A stretch of DNA of 64,000 bases from Sulfitobacter noctilucae (GCF_000622365.1 NZ_JASC01000013.1:640361-704360), one strand, 5' to 3'. Positions 36,261 through 45,476 are shown, counted from the first letter of the stretch. Notes: a model not told the origin generated them from the sequence alone. Made by a program: numbers and translations.

Positions 36261-37078
36261 AGCGCATGTCGTGGTTCAATGTGACCTCGTTGACGCTGGG
36301 CTTTGCCTTTCTGTATTTGCCGATGCTTGTGCTGATATTCTACAGCTTCAACGCCTCGAAACTGGTTACTGTCTGGGCCGGGTTTTCTGTCAGATGGTAC
36401 GGAGAGCTGTTGCAGAACGAGGCCTTTCTGGACGCCGCATGGGTGACTCTGAAAGTTGCTGTCATCTCCTCAAGCATCGCAACAGTGCTGGGCACGATGG
36501 CCGCTTATGTGCTGGTGCGCGGCGGACGTTTTATGGGACGCACGTTGTTTTCAGGCATGATCTATGCGCCGTTGGTGATGCCCGAAGTGATCACCGGCCT
36601 GTCGCTTTTGCTGCTGTTCATCGGCATCGGATTGGACCGCGGCGTGCTGACCATTGTGCTGGCTCATACCACTTTTTCAATGTGCTATGTTTCCGTTGTT
36701 GTCTCTTCCCGGCTGGTCAGTTTTGACCGATCGCTTGAAGAAGCTGCGCTTGATCTGGGCTCTACCCCTTGGGAAGCGTTCCGTCTGGTGACCCTGCCGA
36801 TCATCGCGCCTGCGGTGATCTCGGGTTGGTTACTGGCCTTTACACTCAGCCTTGATGATCTGGTGATAGCCTCTTTCACAGCAGGCCCCGCCGCCACGAC
36901 ACTGCCGATCAAGATTTTCTCTGCCGTGCGATTGGGTGTTTCGCCGGAGATCAACGCGCTGTCCACGATCATGATTCTGATCGTGACCATCGGCGTCGTG
37001 ACGGCCTCGCTCGTGACGAAGCAAGGTGTGATCCGTGCGCAGAAAGAGGCGCAGGCGGCAGAACGTGCGCCGGTCTGA
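36257..37078 (+). CDS. potI: Polyamine ABC transporter permease PotI
   Basis: The second permease subunit, 273 residues with six helices (LTLGFAFLYLPMLVLIFYSFN first). The EAA loop is EEAALDLGSTPWEAFRLVTLP. It is paired with PotH to form the channel. Its TGA overlaps the ATG of the FAD oxidoreductase gene (TGATG), so the oxidoreductase belongs to the same operon. Confidence 0.92.
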   Translation: MKRMSWFNVTSLTLGFAFLYLPMLVLIFYSFNASKLVTVWAGFSVRWYGELLQNEAFLDAAWVTLKVAVISSSIATVLGTMAAYVLVRGGRFMGRTLFSGMIYAPLVMPEVITGLSLLLLFIGIGLDRGVLTIVLAHTTFSMCYVSVVVSSRLVSFDRSLEEAALDLGSTPWEAFRLVTLPIIAPAVISGWLLAFTLSLDDLVIASFTAGPAATTLPIKIFSAVRLGVSPEINALSTIMILIVTIGVVTASLVTKQGVIRAQKEAQAAERAPV

Positions 37079-38406
37079 TGCGGCGTATCTATCCTGACTT
37101 TGCCTATTCTGACGGACCGCGTGCGGGATGTTGGTGGGATGAAACCTGCGCGCTGCCTGACCGTTCAGCCTTAGAAAAAGACATCGATTGTGACGTGGCT
37201 ATCGTCGGCGGCGGCTTCACCGGTATATCTACGGCGTTGCATTTGGCAGAAGCCGGCGTATCGGTCGCGGTGCTAGAAAGCCGATATGTTGGCTGGGGCG
37301 CGTCCGGTCGGAATGGCGGATTTTGCTGTCTCGGTGGTGGGATGCTGGAAAATGCAGCCCTTGAGCGTGATTTTGGACAGCAAGGGCGCGCTGATTGGCG
37401 GCAAGCCGAGATGGATGCCATCCGTCTGGTCGAAGAATTACTGGATCGGTTCGGGATAGATGTGGACCGCCATTCTGACGGAGAAACCCAATTCGCCCAT
37501 CGGCCCCGCGACTTCGCCCGCATGCGCCGGGACGTGCAGTACTATGCTGACAGCTACGGTCTTGAGGCCCGCCTAACAAGTCCTGCCGAGCTTGCGACCG
37601 AAGGGATGAACGCGGGATTTCATGGCGCGCTAACCGTGCCCATCGGTTTCGGCCTGAACCCGAGAAAATACATCATCGGATTGGCGCAGGCAGCAGAAGA
37701 TGCGGGCGCAGAGATATTCCACAACACAGCCGTCGAAGATGTGTTGCAGGAGACTGGCCGCTATCGGTTAAGAACTTCCAAAGGCAGTGTGAACGCGCAA
37801 AAGGTAATTATCGCCACGAACGGCTACTCTGCTGAAGATTTGCCTGACTGGCTGGCGGGGCGCTATATGCCAACGCAATCCAGCGTTATCGTCAGCCGCC
37901 CCATGACCCAATCAGAATTGGGCGCGCAGGGGTGGACGAGTAGGCAAGCCTCCTATGACACACGTCATCTATTGCATTACTTTCGGCTGATGCCGGATAA
38001 CCGCATGCTGTTCGGTGTGCGCGGTGGGCTGATGGCGCACGAAAGTTCAGAAGCCAGAGCGCTTGCACGGGCAAGAGCGGATTTCGACCGGATGTTCCCT
38101 GCGTGGCGGGACATTGATACGCCACATGGTTGGTCTGGTATGGTTTGTATAGCGAGAAACAGGATGCCCTATGTTGGTCCCGTACCCGAAACGCCGGGCA
38201 TGTTTACCAGCCTGTGCTACCACGGGAATGGCGTCGCCATGGCAAGCTATTGTGGTGCTTTGCTGTCCGATCTGGTGCAAGGCCAAACGCCCCAGCGGGT
38301 CTATCCCAAAGCGATACAATGTCCTTTGGCGAAGTTCGAACTTGGGCGTTTTCGCCGCGCCATCATGCCCTTCGCCTATGCTGGGTTTGCCCTGTCAGAC
38401 CTCTAG
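37078..38406 (+). CDS. FAD-dependent amine oxidoreductase (PuuB/OrdL-like)
   Basis: A 442-residue DAO-family flavoenzyme. The FAD-binding motif is DVAIVGGGFTGISTALHLAEAG at about 38-59, followed by GWGASGRNGGFCCLGGG. The C-terminal GMFTSLCYHGNGVAMASYCG block closes the flavin site. This pattern fits gamma-glutamylputrescine oxidase and related amine oxidases. No gamma-glutamylputrescine synthetase is seen nearby, so direct oxidation of a polyamine or a transamination product is also possible. It ends the pot operon and overlaps the convergent flgD stop by four bases. Confidence 0.85.
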   Translation: MRRIYPDFAYSDGPRAGCWWDETCALPDRSALEKDIDCDVAIVGGGFTGISTALHLAEAGVSVAVLESRYVGWGASGRNGGFCCLGGGMLENAALERDFGQQGRADWRQAEMDAIRLVEELLDRFGIDVDRHSDGETQFAHRPRDFARMRRDVQYYADSYGLEARLTSPAELATEGMNAGFHGALTVPIGFGLNPRKYIIGLAQAAEDAGAEIFHNTAVEDVLQETGRYRLRTSKGSVNAQKVIIATNGYSAEDLPDWLAGRYMPTQSSVIVSRPMTQSELGAQGWTSRQASYDTRHLLHYFRLMPDNRMLFGVRGGLMAHESSEARALARARADFDRMFPAWRDIDTPHGWSGMVCIARNRMPYVGPVPETPGMFTSLCYHGNGVAMASYCGALLSDLVQGQTPQRVYPKAIQCPLAKFELGRFRRAIMPFAYAGFALSDL

Positions 38407-39080
38407 CTGTTCAAGGGTTCGCGCAAACCGGAAACATCAGTGGCAGAAATCGCCGCTCCGCCTTCGAGAATTAGGATGGGCGCGCCGTTCTCAAGCCGAG
38501 TTTCTACAATGCGAGCAAAGGTTTCGGTGGGTTCCACCAGAATAATCTCTCCATTAGCGCGGCTTTCGATATCAAAACTATAGACCCCGTTGGCAAAGGG
38601 TTCCCCGTCAGCAGAGACACCGGCCCAATCAAGAGGTTCAGCCGACACTGGAATGGACAAACGCTGCACTTCCTGACCTGACCCGTCCCGTACCACGAGA
38701 AAGACTTCGTCAGCGATGGCCGCGGGATTCGGGTTGATCTGGATCGGTGAGCCATCGAAATAGACCGGCGCAGTGGTGCATGCTTCCATACCGATCCAAC
38801 TGGCCATCTGGGCCAGATTGCTTGAACCAAGTTGTGCGGTCAGTGCAGTCAGCAGGTCGTTTGAAAGGACCTGTTGTTCCACCATGGAAAACTGCGCCAG
38901 TTGCGCAGCATATTCAGACGAATCGATCGGCTCCAGCGGATCTTGATACTTGGCTTGCGCGGTCAGCATTTTGAGAAATGTCTCAAAATCCGATGACAGC
39001 ACGCTATTGTTCTGTTCGGCGGCGGCTGAACTGGTGCTGCCGGAGGTCGCCGCGCTGGCGGCAAGAGCATTGATGTCCAT
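38403..39080 (-). CDS. flgD: Flagellar hook capping protein FlgD
   Basis: FlgD caps the growing hook and guides FlgE assembly. The 225-residue protein shows the FlgD N-terminal core SDFETFLKMLTAQAKYQDPLEPIDSSEYAAQLAQFSMVEQ at about 30-69. C-terminal FlgD-like Ig/Tudor segments follow (VRDGSGQEVQRLSIPV, ANGVYSFDIESRANG). It lies 12 bp after fliK on the same strand, so the two form an operon. It marks the left edge of the flagellar cluster. flgE itself is not in the window. Confidence 0.92.
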   Translation of the reverse strand: MDINALAASAATSGSTSSAAAEQNNSVLSSDFETFLKMLTAQAKYQDPLEPIDSSEYAAQLAQFSMVEQQVLSNDLLTALTAQLGSSNLAQMASWIGMEACTTAPVYFDGSPIQINPNPAAIADEVFLVVRDGSGQEVQRLSIPVSAEPLDWAGVSADGEPFANGVYSFDIESRANGEIILVEPTETFARIVETRLENGAPILILEGGAAISATDVSGLREPLNS

Positions 39081-39092
39081 GATTTGTCCCGT

Positions 39093-40622
39093 TCAAAGTC
39101 TGATATCGAGGCCGACAGTGGCCGCGAGAGTAAGATCGATCTGATGTGCAGCAGCGTCGTGCTGGATTTCGTTGATTGTCGTTTTAGACGTCTGATGAGA
39201 ACCGGTCTCGCCGCTATCGCCGGTTTGATCTGGATTATCGCCGAAGAACGAAAACGCGATATCACTATACCCGATATTCTCGAACGCGGTTTCCAGGCTG
39301 GCGATATGACGGCGCAGGAGGTCCATCGTTTCAGGACGTTCGGCAAGTACGCTGACCACAATGCCACTTTCGGAAGAGGAAAGGGCAAGCCGTACGCGAC
39401 CAAGCTCTTCGGGGCTGAGCGATATCCCAACCGGTCGGTTTGGCATGTGCTGTAAAGCTTCAACGATCTGTCGGGACAGATGTTGCGGCATGTCAGTGCG
39501 TGTCAGCGGTGTCGTTCCTTGCGTTGCTTGGATCGTGGCCGCATCGGCACGAAGCCCGGTTAGTGGATCAATGTCGCTTGCGAATGCTGTATTCAGTTTC
39601 GCTTCTGGCAGGGGGGGCACCGGGGCGAGAGGGGGCGCAATTGTGAATACCCCGCTACCAGCCAAAACTTTCGGCCCAATCTGCGCATTGGCTGTCACGT
39701 TTTCGGATGCTACTGCGGCGGTCGTCCTGCCATATAATGCAGGAGTTTGCAGGCTCATACTCTTATATCCAAGTTGGGGCTTGGGTTTAGCAGGTTGTGT
39801 TGATGTGGCGGTTTTCAGTTGCTGTGTCGCATCTTGTAAAGCAGCCTCTGATGCTTTCGGGTTCTGAGACATCTCTGTTAGTGGTGCTTGCGCAATGAAT
39901 GATCCATTCAGATTATATCTGTGTGCGTTGACGCCTGAGGCGTTTTCAGTCGGTAGGGATGGTGCCGGCGCTGGCGTTGAACTGCGTAGAGATGAGTCAA
40001 TTTTGCTCTTTGATGCTGCCATTCTCTGAGTTGGGGTTTCAGATGAGAGGGGGACTGCTTTGGCCTCAGTGGCCTTTCCGCCTACCTGGTGTGCATCATT
40101 AGGCTTCGGAACCGCTGCATCGGGCATTGATGTGCTGGTGATGGGCTGAATAGCGTGCCCCATTTCGCGCGTGGCACCACCTTCGGTCACAGGAGGGTTT
40201 GCCGGAAGGTTCAGAACAGAAACCTTACTCATGTCCAACGAGACCCTCGTTTCTGGTACATCATTCGCCATAGCGTTGGTGCGCAGCGGCAATGTTTCGG
40301 CCTTTAGTGCCGTCGTTTGGTTGGGCTTGCTGGATTGAGGCAAATTCAGCCCGGATTCGTCGCGCGGCTTCGAACTGGCGTCATCCGCATCTATGTCCGG
40401 TGGTGCATCCGTGTCTGAATCGGTTGCCTGCGCCAATTCGGTTTTGCCCTGAGCTGCTTTTGTAATTGGCACAGGTGACGCTGCTTGAAAAACGGCGTCA
40501 AAGGTAGCCACATCCGCCTGTGCCCTCTCATCGAGCGCAAAATTGTCAGTCTGGCGTGATTCCTGAGTTGTCCCCGTCGATGGGTTTGCCGATTGCTGGG
40601 TCAGATTAAGAATTGACTGCAC
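39093..40622 (-). CDS. fliK: Flagellar hook-length control protein FliK
   Basis: FliK measures hook length and switches export specificity through FlhB. The 509-residue protein has a long low-complexity, Ser/Thr/Ala/Pro-rich N-terminal part (about 1-380). The conserved C-terminal domain follows: RQIVEALQHMPNRPVGISLSPEELGRVRLALSSSESGIVV...AERPETMDLLRRHIASLETAF. That is the diagnostic FliK_C core. The rest cannot be aligned with confidence, as is usual for FliK. It heads fliK-flgD and is divergent from flgJ. Confidence 0.9.
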   Translation of the reverse strand: MQSILNLTQQSANPSTGTTQESRQTDNFALDERAQADVATFDAVFQAASPVPITKAAQGKTELAQATDSDTDAPPDIDADDASSKPRDESGLNLPQSSKPNQTTALKAETLPLRTNAMANDVPETRVSLDMSKVSVLNLPANPPVTEGGATREMGHAIQPITSTSMPDAAVPKPNDAHQVGGKATEAKAVPLSSETPTQRMAASKSKIDSSLRSSTPAPAPSLPTENASGVNAHRYNLNGSFIAQAPLTEMSQNPKASEAALQDATQQLKTATSTQPAKPKPQLGYKSMSLQTPALYGRTTAAVASENVTANAQIGPKVLAGSGVFTIAPPLAPVPPLPEAKLNTAFASDIDPLTGLRADAATIQATQGTTPLTRTDMPQHLSRQIVEALQHMPNRPVGISLSPEELGRVRLALSSSESGIVVSVLAERPETMDLLRRHIASLETAFENIGYSDIAFSFFGDNPDQTGDSGETGSHQTSKTTINEIQHDAAAHQIDLTLAATVGLDIRL

Positions 40623-40673
40623 AGTGTTCTCCGGGAGTTCTTCTCCGTTTGAAACGCTTATGGCCGCACATCG

Positions 40674-40688
40674 TTACCAGTTGTTTAC
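40674..40688. promoter_or_regulatory. Weak CtrA-like element TTAC-N7-TTAC between fliK and flgJ
   Basis: Two TTAC halves are separated by exactly seven bases; CtrA sites read TTAA-N7-TTAA, so each half has one mismatch. The position in the divergent fliK/flgJ promoter gap matches two better sites elsewhere in this cluster. Confidence 0.35.
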
Positions 40689-40737
40689 TGGATTAGGCGC
40701 ATGATCGACAAAATAGACCGCAATTTAAGGACCAACC

Positions 40738-41025
40738 ATGGACCCGATCCGCGCCGTACCCGCAAAATCAAACATGGCGATACGAGATGCGCCACTCCTT
40801 GAAGCTGCCGAGAAGCTGGAGGCGAGTTTCCTTGCAGAAATGTTGAAAGCAGCAGGGTTTGGGACCTCGAGAGAAGAATTCGGCGGTGGTGCGGGAGAAG
40901 ACCAATTTGCCTCTTTCCTGGTCCAGGAACACGCGATGGCAATGGTCCGTGCGGGCGGTATCGGACTAAGCGAATCGATTTACGAAGCTTTGAAGGAGCA
41001 GCAAGATGACAGACAAGATACGTAA
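40738..41025 (+). CDS. flgJ: Rod-binding protein FlgJ, single-domain form
   Basis: A 95-residue protein with only the N-terminal rod-capping region of FlgJ: LEAAEKLEASFLAEMLKAAGFG ... FASFLVQEHAMAMVRAGGIGLSESIYEAL. The muramidase domain of enterobacterial FlgJ is absent. In Rhodobacterales this single-domain form partners with a separate lytic transglycosylase, SltF; a matching gene lies at 54439. It overlaps the next gene by 20 bases. Confidence 0.88.
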   Translation: MDPIRAVPAKSNMAIRDAPLLEAAEKLEASFLAEMLKAAGFGTSREEFGGGAGEDQFASFLVQEHAMAMVRAGGIGLSESIYEALKEQQDDRQDT

Positions 41026-41368
41026 AGCCACCACAGATGAATTGAACGATCTGCTGGACGAAGAACGCGAAGCGCTTTTGCAAGGCGATCTGGAAAAGCT
41101 GGCCGGACTCCTGGTGCCTAAAGAGACATTGATAGAGGCGTTGAACGCCGAAGCACAAACGGATCTTCCGCTGATGCAGATGCTTGATGGCAAGGTAAAG
41201 CGGAATCAGCTGCTGCTGAATGGTGCGCTGGACGGTATCCGCACAGTGTCGCAACGGATGGCCCGTTTGCGCGAAGTGAAGGGTGCGCTGGAAACCTATG
41301 GGGCGGATGGCAAGCGGCATAACCTGCCGGCCGGCACTACCGACTGCTCTGTTGAACGACGTGCATAA
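41006..41368 (+). CDS. flgN: FlgN-like flagellar export chaperone
   Basis: A 120-residue, highly helical charged protein (ELNDLLDEEREALLQGDLEKLAGLLVPKETLIEAL) between flgJ and flagellin. The spacing of the early LxxLLxxEREALLxGD pattern and the length match FlgN/FliT-type chaperones, which guard hook-filament junction proteins FlgK and FlgL. The C-terminal tail beyond residue 105 is variable. The position supports the call, but a FlgK/FlgL pair is not visible here. Confidence 0.7.
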   Translation: MTDKIRKATTDELNDLLDEEREALLQGDLEKLAGLLVPKETLIEALNAEAQTDLPLMQMLDGKVKRNQLLLNGALDGIRTVSQRMARLREVKGALETYGADGKRHNLPAGTTDCSVERRA

Positions 41369-41573
41369 GCGTTTGACTAAAAACGGTTTGAATTGCGCCG
41401 TCGATATTCAGGAACCCTTAACAACTCTAGTCCAAATCTGAGCGTGCATCCGAGGTCGGGTGGCGCATCGCTTTCAACTCAAGCGAATGCATTCGTCAGA
41501 AAGACATGTCGTCTATCCCATCCAGGGCCGGGCATCACAGGCGCAAAGCGCTAATGACTAAAGGAAAAGCTTC
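41369..41573 (+). promoter_or_regulatory. Flagellin promoter and leader region
   Basis: A 205 bp gap ahead of the flagellin gene. The sequence AAAGGAAAAGC before the ATG gives the ribosome site. The leader may be the target of FlbT, which in Caulobacter acts on the flagellin mRNA leader; flbT lies downstream. I see no convincing CtrA or sigma-28 element. Confidence 0.45.
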
Positions 41574-42401
41574 ATGTCGAGCATTCTTACTAACAATGGT
41601 GCAATGGTTGCACTTCAGACTCTGAAATCCATCAACTCCAACCTGTCCGACACGCAAAATCAGATTGCGACTGGTAAGGAAATCGGGTCTGCCAAAGACA
41701 ACTCGGCCATTTGGTCGATCTCGAAAGTGATGGAAGCGGATGTTGCCGGTTTTGCTGCGGTATCCAAGTCGCTTGCGGTTGGCGAAGCGACTTTGGGTGT
41801 TGCTTCCGCCGGTGCTGAATCAATCGTCGAAACGCTGAAAGAGATGGAAGCGCTTGCGGTTGCCGGGGGTAGCGAAACGGCTGACTTCACAAAAATCCAG
41901 GCGGATATGGTGCAGAAAGCAGCCCAGATTACCGATACGATTGAAGCGGCACAGTTTAACGGCGTAAACCTGCTGTCTTCCGCTGGCGACCCACTGACGA
42001 TTGTATCATCTGTCAACCGCGTTGGAACAGCTGCAGCAACTACTGATACTATCTCTGTTGCAAACCTCGATTTCGAAGCCAACATTGATGTTGCAGGGAT
42101 GACTGCGATTGCTTCCTCCGCAGACGCAGCAACAGCATTCGGCGAGATCCAGGCCTTTCTGGCGACGGCTTTGACCGGTGCGTCCACAATCGGCGCCGCG
42201 GCAAGTCGGGTTGATAACCAGGCCACTTTTGTCAACAAGCTGAGTGACTCTCTCGAGGCTGGTATTGGCGCATTGGTCGATGCTGATATGGAAGCTGCCT
42301 CCGCGCGTTTGCAGGCACTCCAAACTCAGCAACAGCTGGGCGTTCAGGCTCTGTCGATCGCCAACCAGGCACCGCAGACGATCCTGTCTCTCTTCCGTTA
42401 A
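41574..42401 (+). CDS. fliC: Flagellin
   Basis: The 275-residue filament subunit has the N-terminal D0/D1 segment MSSILTNNGAMVALQTLKSINSNLSDTQNQIATG and the C-terminal D1/D0 segment ASRVDNQATFVNKLSDSLEAGIGALVDADMEAASARLQALQTQQQLG...ISNQAPQTILSLFR-type end. The variable central part is very short, so domains D2/D3 are missing, as is common in Roseobacter flagellins. It is followed by a GC-rich hairpin and then by its regulators flaF and flbT. Confidence 0.97.
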   Translation: MSSILTNNGAMVALQTLKSINSNLSDTQNQIATGKEIGSAKDNSAIWSISKVMEADVAGFAAVSKSLAVGEATLGVASAGAESIVETLKEMEALAVAGGSETADFTKIQADMVQKAAQITDTIEAAQFNGVNLLSSAGDPLTIVSSVNRVGTAAATTDTISVANLDFEANIDVAGMTAIASSADAATAFGEIQAFLATALTGASTIGAAASRVDNQATFVNKLSDSLEAGIGALVDADMEAASARLQALQTQQQLGVQALSIANQAPQTILSLFR

Positions 42402-42411
42402 GCCATTGGGA

Positions 42412-42438
42412 TCGGGGGGCGGAGCATCCTTCCCCCGA
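42412..42438 (+). promoter_or_regulatory. Hairpin after the flagellin gene
   Basis: Arms TCGGGGG (42412-42418) and CCCCCGA (42432-42438) enclose an inner GGA/TCC stem. It sits 10 bp past the flagellin stop and 36 bp before flaF. There is no T-run; it may shield the flagellin mRNA 3' end and lower read-through into flaF. Confidence 0.55.
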
Positions 42439-42474
42439 CACCCGCGTACCATTCAATAAAAGGTAAGGTTTAAC

Positions 42475-42846
42475 GTGAACGCATCATTAAGAGCCCAACA
42501 CGCCTATGCGCCGACTTCTGCGCCGATCCGATCCGCGCGGAGTATCGAATACGACGTCATCGCAAGGATCACCTTTCGTCTCAAGAGAGCGATCGAGAGC
42601 GACAAATTTGGAGATATCGTTGAAGCCCTGCATGAAAACCGGGATTTATGGCGCGCCTTAGCTGTCGATGTTGCAGATCCCGACAACCAATTGCCGAAAG
42701 ATTTGCGTGCGCGCATTTTCTATCTTGCCAAATTTACAGATATCCACACCAGCAAAGTGATACGTCGCGAGGATAATGCCATCGCTCTTCTCGAAATCAA
42801 TACGGCTATCCTGCGAGGGCTGAAGCCAGCGGGGATTGACCAATGA
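42475..42846 (+). CDS. flaF: Flagellin assembly/regulator FlaF
   Basis: FlaF promotes flagellin translation or secretion and opposes FlbT in alphaproteobacteria. The 123-residue protein starts at GTG (NASLRAQHAYAP) after AAGGTAAGG. It has the family core EYDVIARITFRLKRAI and FYLAKFTDIHTSKVI. It overlaps flbT in ATGA. The order flagellin-flaF-flbT is conserved in Rhodobacterales and Rhizobiales. Confidence 0.93.
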   Translation: MNASLRAQHAYAPTSAPIRSARSIEYDVIARITFRLKRAIESDKFGDIVEALHENRDLWRALAVDVADPDNQLPKDLRARIFYLAKFTDIHTSKVIRREDNAIALLEINTAILRGLKPAGIDQ

Positions 42847-43247
42847 GCGGTCTGGTTCTCAAGCTGAGTCCGAAGGAGCGCGTCTTGATCAACGGTGCTG
42901 TGATCGAGAATGGCGATCGGCGTAGCAGATTGTCTATCATGACGCCCGACGCACATATTCTACGTTTGCGCGACGCAATACATCCGGATCAGGCGACGAC
43001 ACCTGTACGCCGTGCTTGCCTAGCCATTCAAATGGTCCTTTCCGGGGACACCAGTTCGCGTAAAGCGCATCATGGGTTGTTGCGACAGGTCGAAGAATTA
43101 AGCCAGGTTTTTCAGGATATTGATAGCCGTCGGATTTTGGCGGAGGCCAGTGAAGCGGTAATCGATGGACAACATTATCGCGCGCTGAAGTCGCTGCGCG
43201 GCATGTTGCCTCGGGAAGATCGCCTTTTGGCGATCAGGCCAAGCTGA
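42843..43247 (+). CDS. flbT: Flagellin translation repressor FlbT
   Basis: FlbT binds flagellin mRNA in Caulobacter and limits its translation. The 134-residue protein starts MSGLVLKLSPKERVLINGAVIENGDRRSRLSI and has IHPDQATTPVRRACLAIQMVLSGD, hallmarks of the family. It overlaps flaF and the following DUF1217 gene (TGATG), so translation of all three is coupled. Confidence 0.95.
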   Translation: MSGLVLKLSPKERVLINGAVIENGDRRSRLSIMTPDAHILRLRDAIHPDQATTPVRRACLAIQMVLSGDTSSRKAHHGLLRQVEELSQVFQDIDSRRILAEASEAVIDGQHYRALKSLRGMLPREDRLLAIRPS

Positions 43248-44035
43248 TGTACCAGCCAGTCGTTCCAGCCAGCGGTCTGACAGGATGGCGCTTTCTCCAG
43301 CGCACGTACGATTCTCAATTCGCCAGCTTTAACCAATCTACCGTTCTTCAGCGGGACACAGAGTATTTCGCCGATAAGATTTCGGAGATATCCAGTGCCG
43401 AGGAACTGGTTTCGGACCGGCGTTTGCTCAGCGTTGCTTTGGGTGCATTCGGTCTGCAGGATGACATCAACAATAGATATTTTATCCAGAAGGTTCTGGA
43501 AGAGGGCACTGCCAGCAGCGACACCCTTGCGGTTCGGCTGTCTGACAGCCGGTACCAGGATTTGTCCGATGCCTTCGGTTTCGGCCCGGCTGCCTCGAAC
43601 CAAATAGGGACGGGCAATTTTGCCGAGGACATCATCGCGCGATACAAGGCAGCTAGTTTCGAAGTCGCCGCAGGGACACAGGATAATGCATTGCGCATCG
43701 CACTTTATGCTCAGCGCGAGTTACCCGAGCTTGCTGCGAGAGATGCATCAATAAATACGAAATGGTTCACCGTTCTGAGCGATCCGCCCATGCGCGAATT
43801 ATTCGAACGTGCGTTCAATCTCCCTAGCAGTATTGGTCAAATTGATATCGACCAACAATTGGGGGTGTTCAAAGACCGCGCTGTTTCGGTTTTCGGCACA
43901 GACGATCTTGCCATGTTTGACGATCCTGACATGGTTCAGGATGCCATCACCAAGTTCATTGTCCGAGATCAGTTGAGTGCCCTTGATGCGAGCATGTCTG
44001 GGTCTTCAATTGCGCTGACACTTTTGCAAGGTTGA
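43247..44035 (+). CDS. DUF1217-family flagellar-cluster protein
   Basis: A 262-residue protein with FLQRTYDSQFASFNQSTVLQRDTEYFADKI near the N-terminus and segments such as LSDSRYQDLSDAFGFG and QDNALRIALYAQRELPELA. This matches DUF1217, often found within flagellar operons and fused to or beside flagellar genes in alphaproteobacteria. No signal peptide or membrane segment is seen. It may be a substrate or assembly factor of flagellar export. It ends 3 bp from the convergent fliI stop. Function is not established. Confidence 0.75.
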   Translation: MYQPVVPASGLTGWRFLQRTYDSQFASFNQSTVLQRDTEYFADKISEISSAEELVSDRRLLSVALGAFGLQDDINNRYFIQKVLEEGTASSDTLAVRLSDSRYQDLSDAFGFGPAASNQIGTGNFAEDIIARYKAASFEVAAGTQDNALRIALYAQRELPELAARDASINTKWFTVLSDPPMRELFERAFNLPSSIGQIDIDQQLGVFKDRAVSVFGTDDLAMFDDPDMVQDAITKFIVRDQLSALDASMSGSSIALTLLQG

Positions 44036-44037
44036 CA

Positions 44038-45417
44038 TTAAGTTCCATCAGATGGGGATGGTGCCGGCCGCTGGTGCGCAGAATTTCCCGCTGACTTGGC
44101 CCGGCGTAAAATAAGACCCAGTTGCTGGAAGCTGTGCGCGCAATCATGTGTAGCAGGCTGGGCCAAGAAGGCATCCAAATCTGCCGAAAGTGCAATAGCC
44201 TGATCCAACTCTGGGTCGCTGCCTTGCGTATATAGACCGGCGCGGATCATGATGGCGTTCCGATCATAGAGTGACAGCATCCGGCGCGCTTGGTGCAGAA
44301 GCACATTTTCCGAGACTGAGGCTGCTTCTGGCAAACTACGGGAAACGGATTGCAGGACATCGATTGCCGGATAACGCCCGCGTTCTGCGATGCTGCGGTC
44401 AAGCACGATATGTCCGTCCAGAACGCCACGCAATATATCTGCAATAGGTTCATCCATATCTGATCCAGCAACGAGAACGGAAAACAGCGCGGTAATATCG
44501 CCTTGTGTGTCCTGACCTGGACCGGCCCGTTCACACAAAGACATAATCATATGAGCAGTGGACGGCGGATATCCCCGAAGCACCGGCGCTTCGCCTGCAG
44601 CAACGGCCACTTCGCGGTGTGCTTCCGCAAATCGCGTAATCGAATCGGCGAGCAGCAAAACGGATTGCCCAGCATCCCGAAAGTGTTCGGCTACGGCCAT
44701 TGCAGTCCAGGCGCAGCGTCGCCGCTGCAACGCGGATTGATCGGAAGTGGCCGCGACTATGACACTGCGTTTCAACCCTTTTTCCCCGAGGACTTGTTCG
44801 ACGAAATGGCGCACTTCGCGCCCGCGTTCGCCGATCAGCGCAATGACGACGACATCTGCTTCTACGTTTTGCGCGAGTGTTCCTAAAAGGCTGCTTTTGC
44901 CAACGCCAGATCCAGCGAAAAGCCCAATCCGCTGTCCCCTCACGAGCGGCAAAAGGGTATTTGTAACCGCAAGGCCGGTGTGCAGCCGCACACCCAACGC
45001 ACGTCTGCTGCCCGCATCCGGAGGGGCCCGACGCAGCGGTCGTGCAAGAGCGCCACGTAGTAGGGGTTTGCCGTCCAGCGGTCGCCCGGACGGATCAACA
45101 ATGCGTCCCATCCATGTATCAGCTGGCGCAATCACCCCGTCATCGGAGAGAATGGCACGGTTTTGCAATGCGATGCCGTCTGGTGCCTGCTCAGGTAGCG
45201 CGACAACTGTATCGTTCTTCAACTGCACCACCTCGCAGGCTAACGCCGGGAGCTCTTTGCGCTGGATCGAAAGCCAATCCCCGATTCGTGCGACGCCGCC
45301 CAGTCCGGCGATATCAATTACCCCGGCACGCACCTGAACCACGCGCCCCACAGGGCGTACGGCCTTTAGCGTTTCGATCTGGGCACGAAGTCCGCTCAAT
45401 TGATCCGCAGTGGTCAT
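44038..45417 (-). CDS. fliI: Flagellar export ATPase FliI
   Basis: FliI is the hexameric ATPase of the flagellar type III export gate, kept in check by FliH and activated by FliJ. The 459-residue protein from MTTADQLSGLRAQIE has Walker A GLFAGSGVGKSSLLG, Walker B SVLLLADSITRFAEAHREVA, and LRGYPPSTAH. AAAGGAATCTC precedes the ATG. The frame extends to 45513 over the flgB promoter without support. No fliJ follows it; a candidate lies at 50074. Confidence 0.95.
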   Translation of the reverse strand: MTTADQLSGLRAQIETLKAVRPVGRVVQVRAGVIDIAGLGGVARIGDWLSIQRKELPALACEVVQLKNDTVVALPEQAPDGIALQNRAILSDDGVIAPADTWMGRIVDPSGRPLDGKPLLRGALARPLRRAPPDAGSRRALGVRLHTGLAVTNTLLPLVRGQRIGLFAGSGVGKSSLLGTLAQNVEADVVVIALIGERGREVRHFVEQVLGEKGLKRSVIVAATSDQSALQRRRCAWTAMAVAEHFRDAGQSVLLLADSITRFAEAHREVAVAAGEAPVLRGYPPSTAHMIMSLCERAGPGQDTQGDITALFSVLVAGSDMDEPIADILRGVLDGHIVLDRSIAERGRYPAIDVLQSVSRSLPEAASVSENVLLHQARRMLSLYDRNAIMIRAGLYTQGSDPELDQAIALSADLDAFLAQPATHDCAHSFQQLGLILRRAKSAGNSAHQRPAPSPSDGT

Positions 45418-45461
45418 GAGATTCCTTTGAAGTCTGCTCACCCTTTCTAAAGGAATCGGGG

Positions 45462-45476
45462 TTAAGTCTTGGTTGA
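45462..45476. promoter_or_regulatory. CtrA-like element TTAA-N7-TTGA between fliI and flgB
   Basis: Seven of eight half-site bases match TTAA-N7-TTAA with the exact 7-base spacer. It lies in the 82 bp divergent promoter gap between fliI and flgB. Confidence 0.5.

Noticed and set aside
41460..41475. Sigma-54-like promoter TGGCGCATCGCTTTCA upstream of flagellin
   Set aside because: The -12 element reads TTTC instead of TTGC and the cluster shows CtrA-like rather than sigma-54 features, so chance is likely.
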